From: Rubripirellula reticaptiva
Lineage (GTDB): Bacteria; Planctomycetota; Planctomycetia; Pirellulales; Pirellulaceae
Direction: 5' to 3'
NCBI RefSeq assembly: GCF_007860175.1
Contig: NZ_SJPX01000001.1
Location: 1,550,001 to 1,614,000 of the forward strand
Length of the DNA: 64,000 nt
Part shown: in pieces, positions 46,121 through 54,298 of the stretch
Layout: each line of letters begins with the position of its first letter
Position numbering within the stretch: position 1 is the first letter of the stretch
Position numbers and translations under genes: made by a program
The notes under the pieces: model-generated
Databases searched by the model: none
What the model saw: the letters and a program-made list of their open reading frames with translations, nothing else
What the model was told of the DNA's origin: nothing

Positions 46121-46591
46121 TTAGTTGTTTTTGTACGCGTCGCGCAGATCACGAACCTTGTCGTGGCCGGCTTTTACTTTAACGTACTGCGCGGTTAACA
46201 CATCGTTCATAGCACTGCCCGCGGTTTCCTTCAGGACCTCCTCATAAGCTTCCTTGATGTGATCCTCACCACGTTCGGCTTCGATCAAGATCACATAGGG
46301 ATCGCCTCCGTTAATTTTCGCGCGAATGTTGATCCAAATTCGATGCGTTTTCGCCGCAACACTTCCGTCATCCTCGGCCTCTTTGCCGTTGAACTCGACG
46401 AATTTCTGCAGTTCCGAGGCCATCGCTGAACGCTCGTCTCCGAGTTGCTTGAATAAAGCGGTCAGCTTTGAATCGTCAATTTCTTCGGCCGACTCATGGA
46501 AGCCATTGTATGAATCAATATTGGCTCGAATTAGCTCTTGCAGTTTATTGACGGTAGTTTCGTTGAGATTGGTTTTGGTTTCCAAAGACAT
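46121..46591 (-). CDS. PA2169/DUF2383 four-helix-bundle protein
   Basis: 156 residues, almost wholly helical: LNETTVNKLQELIRANIDSY, GFHESAEEIDDSKLTALFKQ, AERGEDHIKEAYEEVL and QYVKVKAGHDKVRDLRDA. This is the DUF2383/PA2169 ferritin-like four-helix family, stress-associated in proteobacteria and often encoded near CsbD, DUF1328 and CheB-CheR kinase genes. The Glu/His positions could bind metal but a complete di-iron E-ExxH set is not evident. A sigma54-type promoter lies 69 bp upstream, facing it. Confidence 0.87.
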   Translation of the reverse strand: MSLETKTNLNETTVNKLQELIRANIDSYNGFHESAEEIDDSKLTALFKQLGDERSAMASELQKFVEFNGKEAEDDGSVAAKTHRIWINIRAKINGGDPYVILIEAERGEDHIKEAYEEVLKETAGSAMNDVLTAQYVKVKAGHDKVRDLRDAYKNN

Positions 46592-46659
46592 GGCTATTTC
46601 CTACTTTCTAATTTTCGTTTACTGCACACGCGACGTCGCAGTGCTGCAAAGCTGAAGAC

Positions 46660-46674
46660 GCAAACACCATGCCG
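46660..46674 (-). promoter_or_regulatory. Sigma54-type promoter of the PA2169-type gene
   Basis: Minus strand CGGCATGGTGTTTGC, nearly identical in the -24 element to the csbD-like operon promoter (GGCATGG shared). GG-N10-GC spacing exact and perfect TTGC. Predicted start near 46648, about 57 bp before the ATG at 46591. Confidence 0.68.
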
Positions 46675-46856
46675 TATGCCAGTTCCAGATCTGGAGTTCG
46701 CGAAACGCCGGTCTTTCGAGCAAGTGCTGGTCGTTCGTCGACCACCCTGGTCTTGCCGCGATCACTTTCGGGTGGGCTGATCTGCATTCCGTTGGTGACT
46801 GAAATACCTTCGCGATTACGGCCTCTTCGCTTAGAATCCCTAGGAGACTCACTCAT

Positions 46857-46871
46857 CGTTCACCGTGAACG
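46857..46871. promoter_or_regulatory. Palindrome upstream of the hybrid kinase gene
   Basis: CGTTCAC-C-GTGAACG, 7-bp arms around one base, 57 bp before the ATG at 46929. Candidate operator; the cognate regulator is unknown. Confidence 0.35.
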
Positions 46872-46928
46872 CGGCACAGCAAGTCATTGCGGCGACCCTG
46901 GTCGTTTGTTTCAACCGAAAAGACATCT

Positions 46929-49900
46929 ATGAGCAAAGAATTTCCTTCGTCGTCGCCACTGATTGTCGGCGTGGGAGCTTCCGCTGGTGGGTTGGAACCA
47001 TTTACGGATCTCATAAGCTGTTTGGGGGATACGCCTGGCATGGCGGTGGTTTTTGTTCAGCATCTCGACGCAAGGACGACATCGTCGCTTTCCGAATTGC
47101 TGTTAGGCAGTACGGCAATGGCTGTTGTCGAAGTTACTGGGCGAACGAGAGTCGAAGCAAACACCGTTTACTTCTGCCCACCAAAGAAGTTGCTGGCCCT
47201 TCGCAACGGATCGCTGATCGCAACGGATGATCCCAGCACGCAACTGCAACCAACGTCGATTGATCACTTCTTTCATTCAGTAGCCGAAGATCAGGGCGAA
47301 CACGGGTTGGGCGTGGTGCTGTCTGGTGCCGGCAGTGATGGAACATTGGGTTTGAAGGCGATCAGCGACTGCGGTGGTATGACGTTCGCGCAAGAAGCCA
47401 ATTCGGCGAAATATGATTCGATGCCCCGCAATGCGGCAACCACGGGCGTTGCCGATCATGTGCTGCCCCCGGCCGAAATCGCAGCTGAGCTGTTGAAGTA
47501 TCGAGACTACTTGTCAAAAAACGCTGTGGCTCTAAAGGGTGAATCACTCGTCGAAAACATCGAAAAAGTGATCCCCGATATTGCCGAGCAATTGTTGCAG
47601 GCGACCGGACATAATTTTCGACATTATAAAACCAGTACGCTGGGGCGTCGAATTCAACGCCGCATGCAAGTCTTGAAAGTCCTTCACGTCGCTGACTACT
47701 TAGCAGTACTTCAGAAAGAGAAGGATGAAACTCAGAACCTGTTTCGTGAGTTGTTGATCGGAGTCACGGCCTACTTTCGTGATCTGGAATCATTTGAGCG
47801 ATTAGCTAAGGTCGTCATCCCGAAACTGTTTCATAATCGACAATCCGATGATCCGGTACGCATTTGGATACCGGGCTGTGCTACGGGCGAAGAGGCCTAC
47901 ACGATTGCGATTCTATGTCGCGAGCACATGGAATCTCTCGACAGGCCGACGAGTGTTCAGATCTTTGCCAGCGATATTGACGAACGAGCGCTCTCGATTG
48001 CTCGTCAAGGTGCGTATCCCGTTGGAATTACCGAGAACGTCAGCGAGGAGCGACTGCAAAAGTTCTTCGTCAAGAAAGGCAAACGCTATCACGTCCGAAA
48101 AGACATTCGCGAGACCGTGCTGTTTTCGCCGCACAACTTGATTAGCGATCCGCCATTTTCTCGCCAGGACTTGATTTCGTGCCGTAACTTGTTGATCTAT
48201 CTCGGTCCGCACTTGCAAAAGAAACTCATTCCGCTGTTTCACTACGCGCTTCGGCCCAATGGATTCCTCTTTCTTGGACCAAGCGAAACCATTTCGTCAC
48301 ACGGCGAACTGTTTCGCAGTGTTGATGGAAAGCACCGCATCAGTCAACGCAAGGGCACCGCGATCGGCCGCAGCGCGCCCTTAGCGATGCGAACCGATAA
48401 CGGTGGTCTGGTACGTCCACCGGGAAGTTCGCCGCTGGACGATGACAAAACAGACGTCGTTCAAATCATGCAGCGAATCATTCTTGATGAGTTCGCACCG
48501 AAGTCAGTAGTGGTCGACGAAAACGGCCAAGTGATTTGTTCATCCGGCGAAACCAACAAGTACTTGTCGACGGGTGAAGGGGCTTACCAAAACAACATTG
48601 TCAAAATGGCTCGGCGTGGATTGCGAATTGGTCTGCGCGCCGCGCTGATGGAAGCAAAATCGAAACGCCGACGAGTGACCCATGAAAACGTGTCGGTTCA
48701 AACCGAAGATGGGAAGCAACGAGTCATGTTGACGGTTCAGCCCATGATGCGACTGGGCGAAGAAACGGGCCTGTTCATTGTTGTGTTTCATGACGTGGGA
48801 TTGCCATTGGGCCTAAGTGTCAATGCGCCTGGTGTGGAAGATGAATTGATTGCTCGCGGCACGATCGACCGTCAAGCGGACGTGATGATCGAGCAACTCG
48901 AACGTGAGCTGACAACGACGCGGGACGATCTTGACCAGACTTTGCAGGAGATGGAAACGGCAAACGAGGAGTTGAAATCGTCCAACGAAGAACTGCTGTC
49001 GATGAACGAGGAACTGCAATCCGCCAACGAAGAGTTGGAAACATCGAAGGAAGAAATTCGTGCCGGCAGCGATGCGATTTCGCGAGCCAATAACGATCTC
49101 AAGAATCTCTTGCGCAGCACACGCATTGCGACGATTTTTCTTGATGATGATTTGACCATTCGTAGCTACACACCTGCTGCAACAGAAATTTATGGTCTGA
49201 TCTCAACCGATGTGGGACGACCGTTGACCCAGATTGTGCCTGACGTCAAAGAAATGCCGCCGCTACCAAAGCCAGAGTCGCTTAGCCGTGACGCGCCGAT
49301 GGAACACACTATCGCCGCCAATAACGGCAAATCGTACATCCGACGCGTGTTGCCTTACCAGTCGCGGCGGGGCGTTCAGGAAGGAATGGTTGTCACGTTC
49401 AGCGACGTCACGGAACTGAAGCGATCCGAAGAAGAACTCTTTGATGCAAAGACTCGTCTTGATCTTTCGCTTAGCGTTGCTGATGTGGCCCCGTGGAACT
49501 GGGATATGCAAGAGAACGGACCGATTTCAAGCCCGATGCTCAATCGTGTCTTTGGTTTTCCTGAGGACGCGACGCCGACATTGTCGGAATTCATCGAACG
49601 AATGGACGAGCCGGATCGCGATCGGGTGGCGGCGGCAATCGAGCATTCCATCGAAACGGGTGAGACCTATGACATGGAATATCCCATTCGCCGGCCCAAC
49701 GGCGAGCAACGGTACGTTCGTGCTCGTGGTGATGTTCGGATGTCGGAATCCGGTCAAGCGAAAGACTTCTTCGGTGTTGTGGCAGATGTAACGGATCGAA
49801 AACTTCGTGAACTCGAGCTTGTCGAACGAGAAGCCGACTTGCGCCGGGTGATTGACCATCAGCTTGGACTTGTCAGCGTACTCGATTTAGATGGAACGCT

Positions 49901-52526
49901 GTTGGAAGCCAACGCAACTGCGCTTGATGCCGCAGGAGTTGGTCGTGATGACGTGATAGGAAAGAAGTTCTGGGAGTGTTATTGGTGGAGCTATGACGAA
50001 GTTGTCGCCGCGAATTTGAAAGAGGCTTTTCAACGAACGATGGCAGGCGAAGACGTTCGGTACGACGCTGTCATTCGCGTCGCCAACGACGAACGAATCA
50101 CGGTCGACTTTATGATTCGTCCGGTCCGGGATCGCAACGGCAACATCACTCACGTGATTCCGTCGGCTGTTGACATTAGCGAACGAAAACGAGCCGAGGA
50201 AGCCGTTTATCAGCGTGAACAGCGTCTGCAACTTGCGCTAGATTCCGGCGGAATGGGGTTGTGGGAATGGGACATTCCGTCGGATCGCATCACTTGGTCC
50301 GATCAAATGTACGCGATGTTTGGGTACATGCCTGATGAATTTCGTCCGAGTAAGGCGGGCTTTCTGGAGGTCGTTCATCCCGACGATCGACCCATGTTAC
50401 AGAAAATGATCAAATCCGCTTTTGCAGGAAACTGTCAATCACATGAGGTCGAGTTTCGTGTCATCCGCGGCTCCGACAAGTCGACGGTGTGGACGCTCAG
50501 TCGCGGTACCATCCATCGTGATTCCGACGGCAACCCGTTGTCCATTGTTAGCGTCGCAGTCGACGTGACGGATCGGAAGATGCGGGAAACAGAATTGGCG
50601 GATCGCGAGGCGCATCTTCGCCGAGTCATCAACAACCAACTGGGACTTGTCGGTGTCATCGACCTCAACGGTAACCTGTTGGAGGTTGATGAACGTTCGC
50701 TCGCGATTGCACAAACCCGCCGCGATGAAGTCATCGGTAAGCACTTTGCCGATGCGCCATGGTGGAATTATGACTCAGCGGTGTCGCAGCAGATGCGAGA
50801 CGCAATGCAACGTGCGTTTGAGGGGGAAGTGATGCGATTCGATGTGTCACTGTTTGCTCATGGAAGTCGTGGTGTGATGATCGATTTCATGATGGCACCG
50901 GTCTTTGATGCAGACGGGAAAGTCGAATACCTGATCCCCTCAGGCGTCGACATTCGCGAGCGGGTTAGGATCGAGAAAGAACAACGGTCGGTGACCCGCC
51001 GCATGCGAATGGCATTACGAGCTGGTGGGATGGCTGCTTGGGAATGGATGCCGACCAAGAGTATCTGGACACCGGAACTGTATGCGTTGCTAGGTATTGA
51101 TGCAGGTCGAGAGGCGAGTCCGGACCTGTTCTTTTCGTTAGTTCATCCTGACGATCTCGAGTCGATGAAAAAATCATGGCAAAAAGCGGTCGACGGTTCT
51201 GATTCTTACGACAGTGAATTCCGAATCATTCGGCCCGATGGCCAAGTTCGCTGGTTGAATGGGCTCGGTGAAGTGGTCCGTGACAAAGCCGGCCATGTGG
51301 TTCGCATGTACGGCGTCAATTGGGATTCGACTTTCGACCACTTGCAGTCCGAGGCGCTGAAAGAAAGTGAACGCCGTGCGCACGAAGCAAGTGCCTCGAA
51401 AAGCGAATTCCTGGCAAACATGTCTCACGAGATTCGCACGCCAATGACTGCGATTCTTGGATACACGGATTTGGTTGCCGACATGATTGATCATCCCGAG
51501 GCCGCATCGCACCTGCATACGATCCGTCGTAACGGTGACTTTCTTCTCGACATCATCAATGACATCTTGGACCTGTCGAAAATTGAAGCTGGCAAGTTAG
51601 ATGTCAGTGAAGAGCGTTTTTCACCGCAGCGATTGGTCGAAGATGTGCGCAGCATCATGGAGGTCCGTGCGTCGGAAGAGAATTTGAACCTCAGTGTCGA
51701 GTACCACGGTGCAATTCCAACAGTCATTCAAAGCGACGCGAAAAGATTAAAACAAATCCTGATCAACTTGGTGGGCAATGCAATCAAGTTTACCAAACAG
51801 GGCAGCGTTAAAATCATCGTTCAGTGTAAAACTGCGCAGCGAAAGATGCGATTCTCGATCGTTGATACCGGAATTGGCATCAGTGACGAGCAGCAAGCAA
51901 AGTTGTTTTTACCCTTTGCCCAGGGCGATGGGAACGTCAACCGCGAGTTCGGCGGAACGGGGCTTGGGCTGGCAATCAGTAAGCGATTGACTGAGATGCT
52001 TGGCGGTGAAATTGAACTCGATAGCAAGCTTGGCGTTGGTAGCACATTCGTGGTTACGGTTGCAACTGGCGATCTGGCTCACGTCGACATGATCGAACCA
52101 TTAGCGGTCGCCGGTAACGAAACCATTGGTGTAGCGACAGAAGAGATTCGCTTAGACTGCCACGTTCTGATTGTTGACGATCGACGCGATATTCGTTTTC
52201 TCAGTAAGCGATTTCTGACGAAAGCTGGCGCGACCGTTCACGAAGCCGAAGACGGTGAGGTTGCAGTTGCAACTGTAACTCAAGCGATCGACTCTGGCGT
52301 TGTCTACGACCTGATCTTGCTCGACATGCAAATGCCGAAGCTTGATGGCTACGCCACCGCACAGGCGCTTAGGCGTCTTGGTTTCGCCGGTCCAATCATC
52401 GCACTGACCGCCGATGCGATGCAGGGCGACATGAACCGATGCATTGAATCTGGTTGCAACGACTATCTCAGCAAGCCAATTGACAAAGCAATCTTGCTGA
52501 GGAAAGTTAAGAGCTACGTGAAGTGA
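46929..52526 (+). CDS. CheB-CheR-multi-PAS hybrid histidine kinase
   Basis: 1865 residues from the ATG at 46929, where the normal family N-terminus begins. Domain order: CheB methylesterase (about 9-190; Ser in VGVGASAGGLEPF, His in FVQHLDA, Asp in GAGSDGTLG), CheR methyltransferase (211-468; PGCATGEEAYTIAIL), a PAS-like region (508-625), a coiled coil of repeated NEEL units (650-715), six PAS domains (720-1468), HisKA (SHEIRTPMTAILGYTDL), HATPase (NLVGNAIKFT, GGTGLGLAI) and a C-terminal receiver (LILLDMQMPKLDG). PAS 3-4 and 5-6 are a duplicated pair. CheB and CheR normally modify chemoreceptors, but none is encoded nearby; here they may act within the kinase. The terminal receiver needs an Hpt partner to pass phosphate on. 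Confidence 0.94.
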   Translation: MSKEFPSSSPLIVGVGASAGGLEPFTDLISCLGDTPGMAVVFVQHLDARTTSSLSELLLGSTAMAVVEVTGRTRVEANTVYFCPPKKLLALRNGSLIATDDPSTQLQPTSIDHFFHSVAEDQGEHGLGVVLSGAGSDGTLGLKAISDCGGMTFAQEANSAKYDSMPRNAATTGVADHVLPPAEIAAELLKYRDYLSKNAVALKGESLVENIEKVIPDIAEQLLQATGHNFRHYKTSTLGRRIQRRMQVLKVLHVADYLAVLQKEKDETQNLFRELLIGVTAYFRDLESFERLAKVVIPKLFHNRQSDDPVRIWIPGCATGEEAYTIAILCREHMESLDRPTSVQIFASDIDERALSIARQGAYPVGITENVSEERLQKFFVKKGKRYHVRKDIRETVLFSPHNLISDPPFSRQDLISCRNLLIYLGPHLQKKLIPLFHYALRPNGFLFLGPSETISSHGELFRSVDGKHRISQRKGTAIGRSAPLAMRTDNGGLVRPPGSSPLDDDKTDVVQIMQRIILDEFAPKSVVVDENGQVICSSGETNKYLSTGEGAYQNNIVKMARRGLRIGLRAALMEAKSKRRRVTHENVSVQTEDGKQRVMLTVQPMMRLGEETGLFIVVFHDVGLPLGLSVNAPGVEDELIARGTIDRQADVMIEQLERELTTTRDDLDQTLQEMETANEELKSSNEELLSMNEELQSANEELETSKEEIRAGSDAISRANNDLKNLLRSTRIATIFLDDDLTIRSYTPAATEIYGLISTDVGRPLTQIVPDVKEMPPLPKPESLSRDAPMEHTIAANNGKSYIRRVLPYQSRRGVQEGMVVTFSDVTELKRSEEELFDAKTRLDLSLSVADVAPWNWDMQENGPISSPMLNRVFGFPEDATPTLSEFIERMDEPDRDRVAAAIEHSIETGETYDMEYPIRRPNGEQRYVRARGDVRMSESGQAKDFFGVVADVTDRKLRELELVEREADLRRVIDHQLGLVSVLDLDGTLLEANATALDAAGVGRDDVIGKKFWECYWWSYDEVVAANLKEAFQRTMAGEDVRYDAVIRVANDERITVDFMIRPVRDRNGNITHVIPSAVDISERKRAEEAVYQREQRLQLALDSGGMGLWEWDIPSDRITWSDQMYAMFGYMPDEFRPSKAGFLEVVHPDDRPMLQKMIKSAFAGNCQSHEVEFRVIRGSDKSTVWTLSRGTIHRDSDGNPLSIVSVAVDVTDRKMRETELADREAHLRRVINNQLGLVGVIDLNGNLLEVDERSLAIAQTRRDEVIGKHFADAPWWNYDSAVSQQMRDAMQRAFEGEVMRFDVSLFAHGSRGVMIDFMMAPVFDADGKVEYLIPSGVDIRERVRIEKEQRSVTRRMRMALRAGGMAAWEWMPTKSIWTPELYALLGIDAGREASPDLFFSLVHPDDLESMKKSWQKAVDGSDSYDSEFRIIRPDGQVRWLNGLGEVVRDKAGHVVRMYGVNWDSTFDHLQSEALKESERRAHEASASKSEFLANMSHEIRTPMTAILGYTDLVADMIDHPEAASHLHTIRRNGDFLLDIINDILDLSKIEAGKLDVSEERFSPQRLVEDVRSIMEVRASEENLNLSVEYHGAIPTVIQSDAKRLKQILINLVGNAIKFTKQGSVKIIVQCKTAQRKMRFSIVDTGIGISDEQQAKLFLPFAQGDGNVNREFGGTGLGLAISKRLTEMLGGEIELDSKLGVGSTFVVTVATGDLAHVDMIEPLAVAGNETIGVATEEIRLDCHVLIVDDRRDIRFLSKRFLTKAGATVHEAEDGEVAVATVTQAIDSGVVYDLILLDMQMPKLDGYATAQALRRLGFAGPIIALTADAMQGDMNRCIESGCNDYLSKPIDKAILLRKVKSYVK

Positions 52527-52647
52527 GCGTTGAGAAGCCGCAGCGTACACGCCTCGCCGCTGAATTACGAAAGACCGGCGAAGTCCGGCGGCATTCCTTC
52601 GAGCGGCCACCGGCTTCGTGCCCAACACACGCTGTCACGGATCGCAG

Positions 52648-52815
52648 TTATGCAATGGGGCCGCGACGGCCCATTACCAACCCGATGATGAACAACACAA
52701 TGAAGACAACGAACAGCACTTTTGCGATCCAGGCTGCGGTGCCAGCGACGACGCCGAAGCCGAGCACACCAGCGATCAAAGCAAAAATTAAGAAAGTCAT
52801 AGCCCAGCCTAACAT
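52648..52815 (-). CDS. DUF1328 (YtjA-type) small membrane protein
   Basis: 55 residues from the ATG at 52815, with GGAG 10 bp upstream. Two hydrophobic helices ([19 protein letters not shown] and [20 protein letters not shown]) and the short basic end GRRGPIA are the DUF1328 pattern, usually 50-60 residues. DUF1328 peptides are stress-associated membrane proteins of unknown action, frequently found beside CsbD and CheB-CheR kinase genes. A sigma54-type promoter lies 75 bp upstream. It converges with the hybrid kinase gene. Confidence 0.88.
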   Translation of the reverse strand: MLGWAMTFLIFALIAGVLGFGVVAGTAAWIAKVLFVVFIVLFIIGLVMGRRGPIA

Positions 52816-52889
52816 GGCATTCTCCAAAAGTTGAGTAGTTTTTATCGCTGCGGTGAACATCACCGCTAAGCGATTGCAACCTAAACAAT

Positions 52890-52904
52890 GCGATTGCTGT
52901 GCCA
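52890..52904 (-). promoter_or_regulatory. Sigma54-type promoter of the DUF1328 gene
   Basis: Minus strand TGGCACAGCAATCGC: perfect TGGCAC, exact GG-N10-GC spacing, one mismatch in the -12 (TCGC for TTGC). Predicted start near 52878, 63 bp before the ATG at 52815. Confidence 0.68.
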
Positions 52905-53051
52905 AAGCCTGTGATCGCACTGTGCAGGCGAAGACGTTTATTGCTTAGCGAGGATTCAGGCCTTTCGTTCGCCACGGTTCTTGGGCGATCATCTAAACGT
53001 TGGCTTGTTTTGGGTCACCTTGGTTTCGGACCGCTCATGCCGCCGGTGCAT

Positions 53052-53555
53052 CTAGCCAAGCTGATCACGTTTTCGATTGTTTAGCAGGAATGAAACGCAT
53101 TCATTGCCAAGAACTGGACCTTGAAGTATCAAGTCCGTGGTGAGTTGTTTAGCGAACTCGCGGCCGGTCAATCCGAGATCACCGTAGCCAGCTTCCTTCA
53201 CAACCGCTTGCGTCGCACCGAACGCAATGAAGCGGATTCCCGCAAGTGCCGCAGTCGAAAGGCACATCGGACATGGTTCGGCGGTTGCAAGTAGCCAGCA
53301 GTCTGAGAGCTTCGTTTTACCCAAAGACTGGCATGCCTGTGTGATCGCATTCACCTCTGCGTGCGCCGCCGGATTGTTGGTCGAGAAAACTGTATTGCAA
53401 GTCACCGCGACTTCTTCTCCGGTCAATCGGTAGATTGCTGCTCCGAACGGACGTTCGCCGCGTTGCACACCTTGCTTGCCCTTCTGCAAAGCCACCTTCA
53501 TCCAGTGCGATAAAGTGGAACTGCGGACCGAGGCAAGATTGGTAGAAGTGTGCAT
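53052..53555 (-). CDS. Nucleoside/nucleobase deaminase of the CDA fold
   Basis: 167 residues. Zinc site in PAAHAEVNAITQ (His ligand and proton-shuttle Glu) and TAEPCPMCLSTAALAG (two Cys ligands). The order and spacing match the guanine deaminase/TadA-like group. The C-terminal part (NECVSFLLNNRKRDQ) lacks the tRNA-binding features of TadA as far as I can see, so a base or nucleoside deaminase is more likely; guanine or cytosine cannot be separated by reading alone. Cytoplasmic. It precedes the LEA-like lipoprotein gene's end by 55 bp, both on the minus strand. Confidence 0.85.
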   Translation of the reverse strand: MHTSTNLASVRSSTLSHWMKVALQKGKQGVQRGERPFGAAIYRLTGEEVAVTCNTVFSTNNPAAHAEVNAITQACQSLGKTKLSDCWLLATAEPCPMCLSTAALAGIRFIAFGATQAVVKEAGYGDLGLTGREFAKQLTTDLILQGPVLGNECVSFLLNNRKRDQLG

Positions 53556-53610
53556 GTTGCTCTACAGTTTTTCGTTTTGGTCGAAATTGCGTCGAGGTAG
53601 ATCAGATCGA

Positions 53611-53988
53611 CTATTGATTGTCGACTTCTTCCAACGCGTCGGCTTTTGCCTCGCCAGCGTCCTCGATTGCGTCCGCCTTTTTCTCGCCGACCACTTCCTT
53701 TTTGTCTGCTTTCATTTCGCCAATGTCTTCGATGGAATCAGCTTTTGCTTCAGCAGCGTCCTGAACAGCGTCGGATGCGTCGTCCGTTCGTTCACGTAGA
53801 TTCTCAGCAGCGTTCTGTGATGCATCGCGAGTTGCTTCGGCAGACGACTGAGAAGCATCGCGGACGTCGTCTGCTTGTTGTTGGGTGGTGTCGCGAATGG
53901 CGTCCGCTTCTTGATCGAGTGCTGACTCATCACAGCCAACCATCGCGAACGTACAAAGGGTCAATACACAGGTAGCTAGCATCTTCAT
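53611..53988 (-). CDS. Lipoprotein built of tandem 11-residue LEA-like repeats
   Basis: 125 residues from the ATG at 53988 (AGGA 11 bp upstream); a longer in-frame start to 54108 would cross the promoter. A lipoprotein signal (CVLTLCTFAMVGC) is followed by eight units of exactly 11 residues: RDTTQQQADDV, RDASQSSAEAT, RDASQNAAENL, RERTDDASDAV, QDAAEAKADSI, EDIGEMKADKK, EVVGEKKADAI, EDAGEAKADAL. The 11-mer period with Ala at fixed sites and alternating charges is that of group 3 LEA proteins, which fold into amphipathic helices on drying and protect membranes. As a lipoprotein it would line the envelope. A perfect sigma54 consensus promoter lies 67 bp upstream. LEA identity is my inference from periodicity. 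Confidence 0.83.
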   Translation of the reverse strand: MKMLATCVLTLCTFAMVGCDESALDQEADAIRDTTQQQADDVRDASQSSAEATRDASQNAAENLRERTDDASDAVQDAAEAKADSIEDIGEMKADKKEVVGEKKADAIEDAGEAKADALEEVDNQ

Positions 53989-54054
53989 CGTCTTATTCCT
54001 TGAATGGGAGAAGTTTGCCCGCTTGAAACCACGAGCGTCGCGGTCCAAGTGGAT

Positions 54055-54069
54055 GCAATCGATGTGCCA
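54055..54069 (-). promoter_or_regulatory. Sigma54 promoter of the LEA-like lipoprotein gene
   Basis: Minus strand TGGCACATCGATTGC: perfect TGGCAC-N5-TTGC with GG-N10-GC. Predicted start near 54043, 55 bp before the ATG at 53988. Confidence 0.85.
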
Positions 54070-54220
54070 ATATCCATTCCGTTGCTGAGTCCAGCACGGC
54101 GTCGGCATAGTTGCGGAGTACTAGAAGCCGGCCTGGGACGGCAGAAAACTGTTGGTGGGAGGCTGTGATGGTGAACATCAGGTCAGGTCAAAGGCGTCGC
54201 GAAATCAACGCCGGGTCGGG

Positions 54221-54235
54221 TGGCACGGCAGTTGC
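54221..54235 (+). promoter_or_regulatory. Sigma54 promoter of the NtrC-type activator gene
   Basis: TGGCACGGCAGTTGC, a full match to TGGCACG-N4-TTGC. Predicted start near 54247, about 52 bp before the ATG at 54299. It implies that the activator switches on its own gene. Confidence 0.85.
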
Positions 54236-54298
54236 GACACCAGGCTGATCGACAATCGACCTTGCTTGCCCGTAAACTTGACTTGCTCAAATAACCTC

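Larger units (their letters stand above)
46592..46928. other. 337-bp divergent region before the hybrid kinase
   Basis: Divergent control region between the PA2169-type gene and the hybrid kinase. Contains a minus-strand sigma54-type promoter (46660-46674), an inverted repeat TGGTCG-TTCGT-CGACCA (46728-46744) and a near-perfect palindrome CGTTCAC-C-GTGAACG (46857-46871) 57 bp before the kinase ATG. A minus-strand open frame (46608-46856, 82 codons) crosses the region but overlaps the promoter and is not called. Confidence 0.5.
53989..54298. other. 310-bp divergent control region, LEA-like lipoprotein / sigma54 activator
   Basis: No gene. It contains two outward-facing sigma54 promoters, both perfect in TGGCAC and TTGC: 54055-54069 (minus) and 54221-54235 (plus), 151 bp apart. 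Enhancer sites for the activator would be expected in the space between, but I could not identify a clear shared palindrome. Confidence 0.7.

Noticed and set aside
46608-46856. Minus-strand 82-codon open frame between the PA2169-type gene and the hybrid kinase
   Set aside because: It overlaps the sigma54-type promoter of the PA2169-type gene and has no recognisable motif; a weak GGTG ribosome site alone is not enough.
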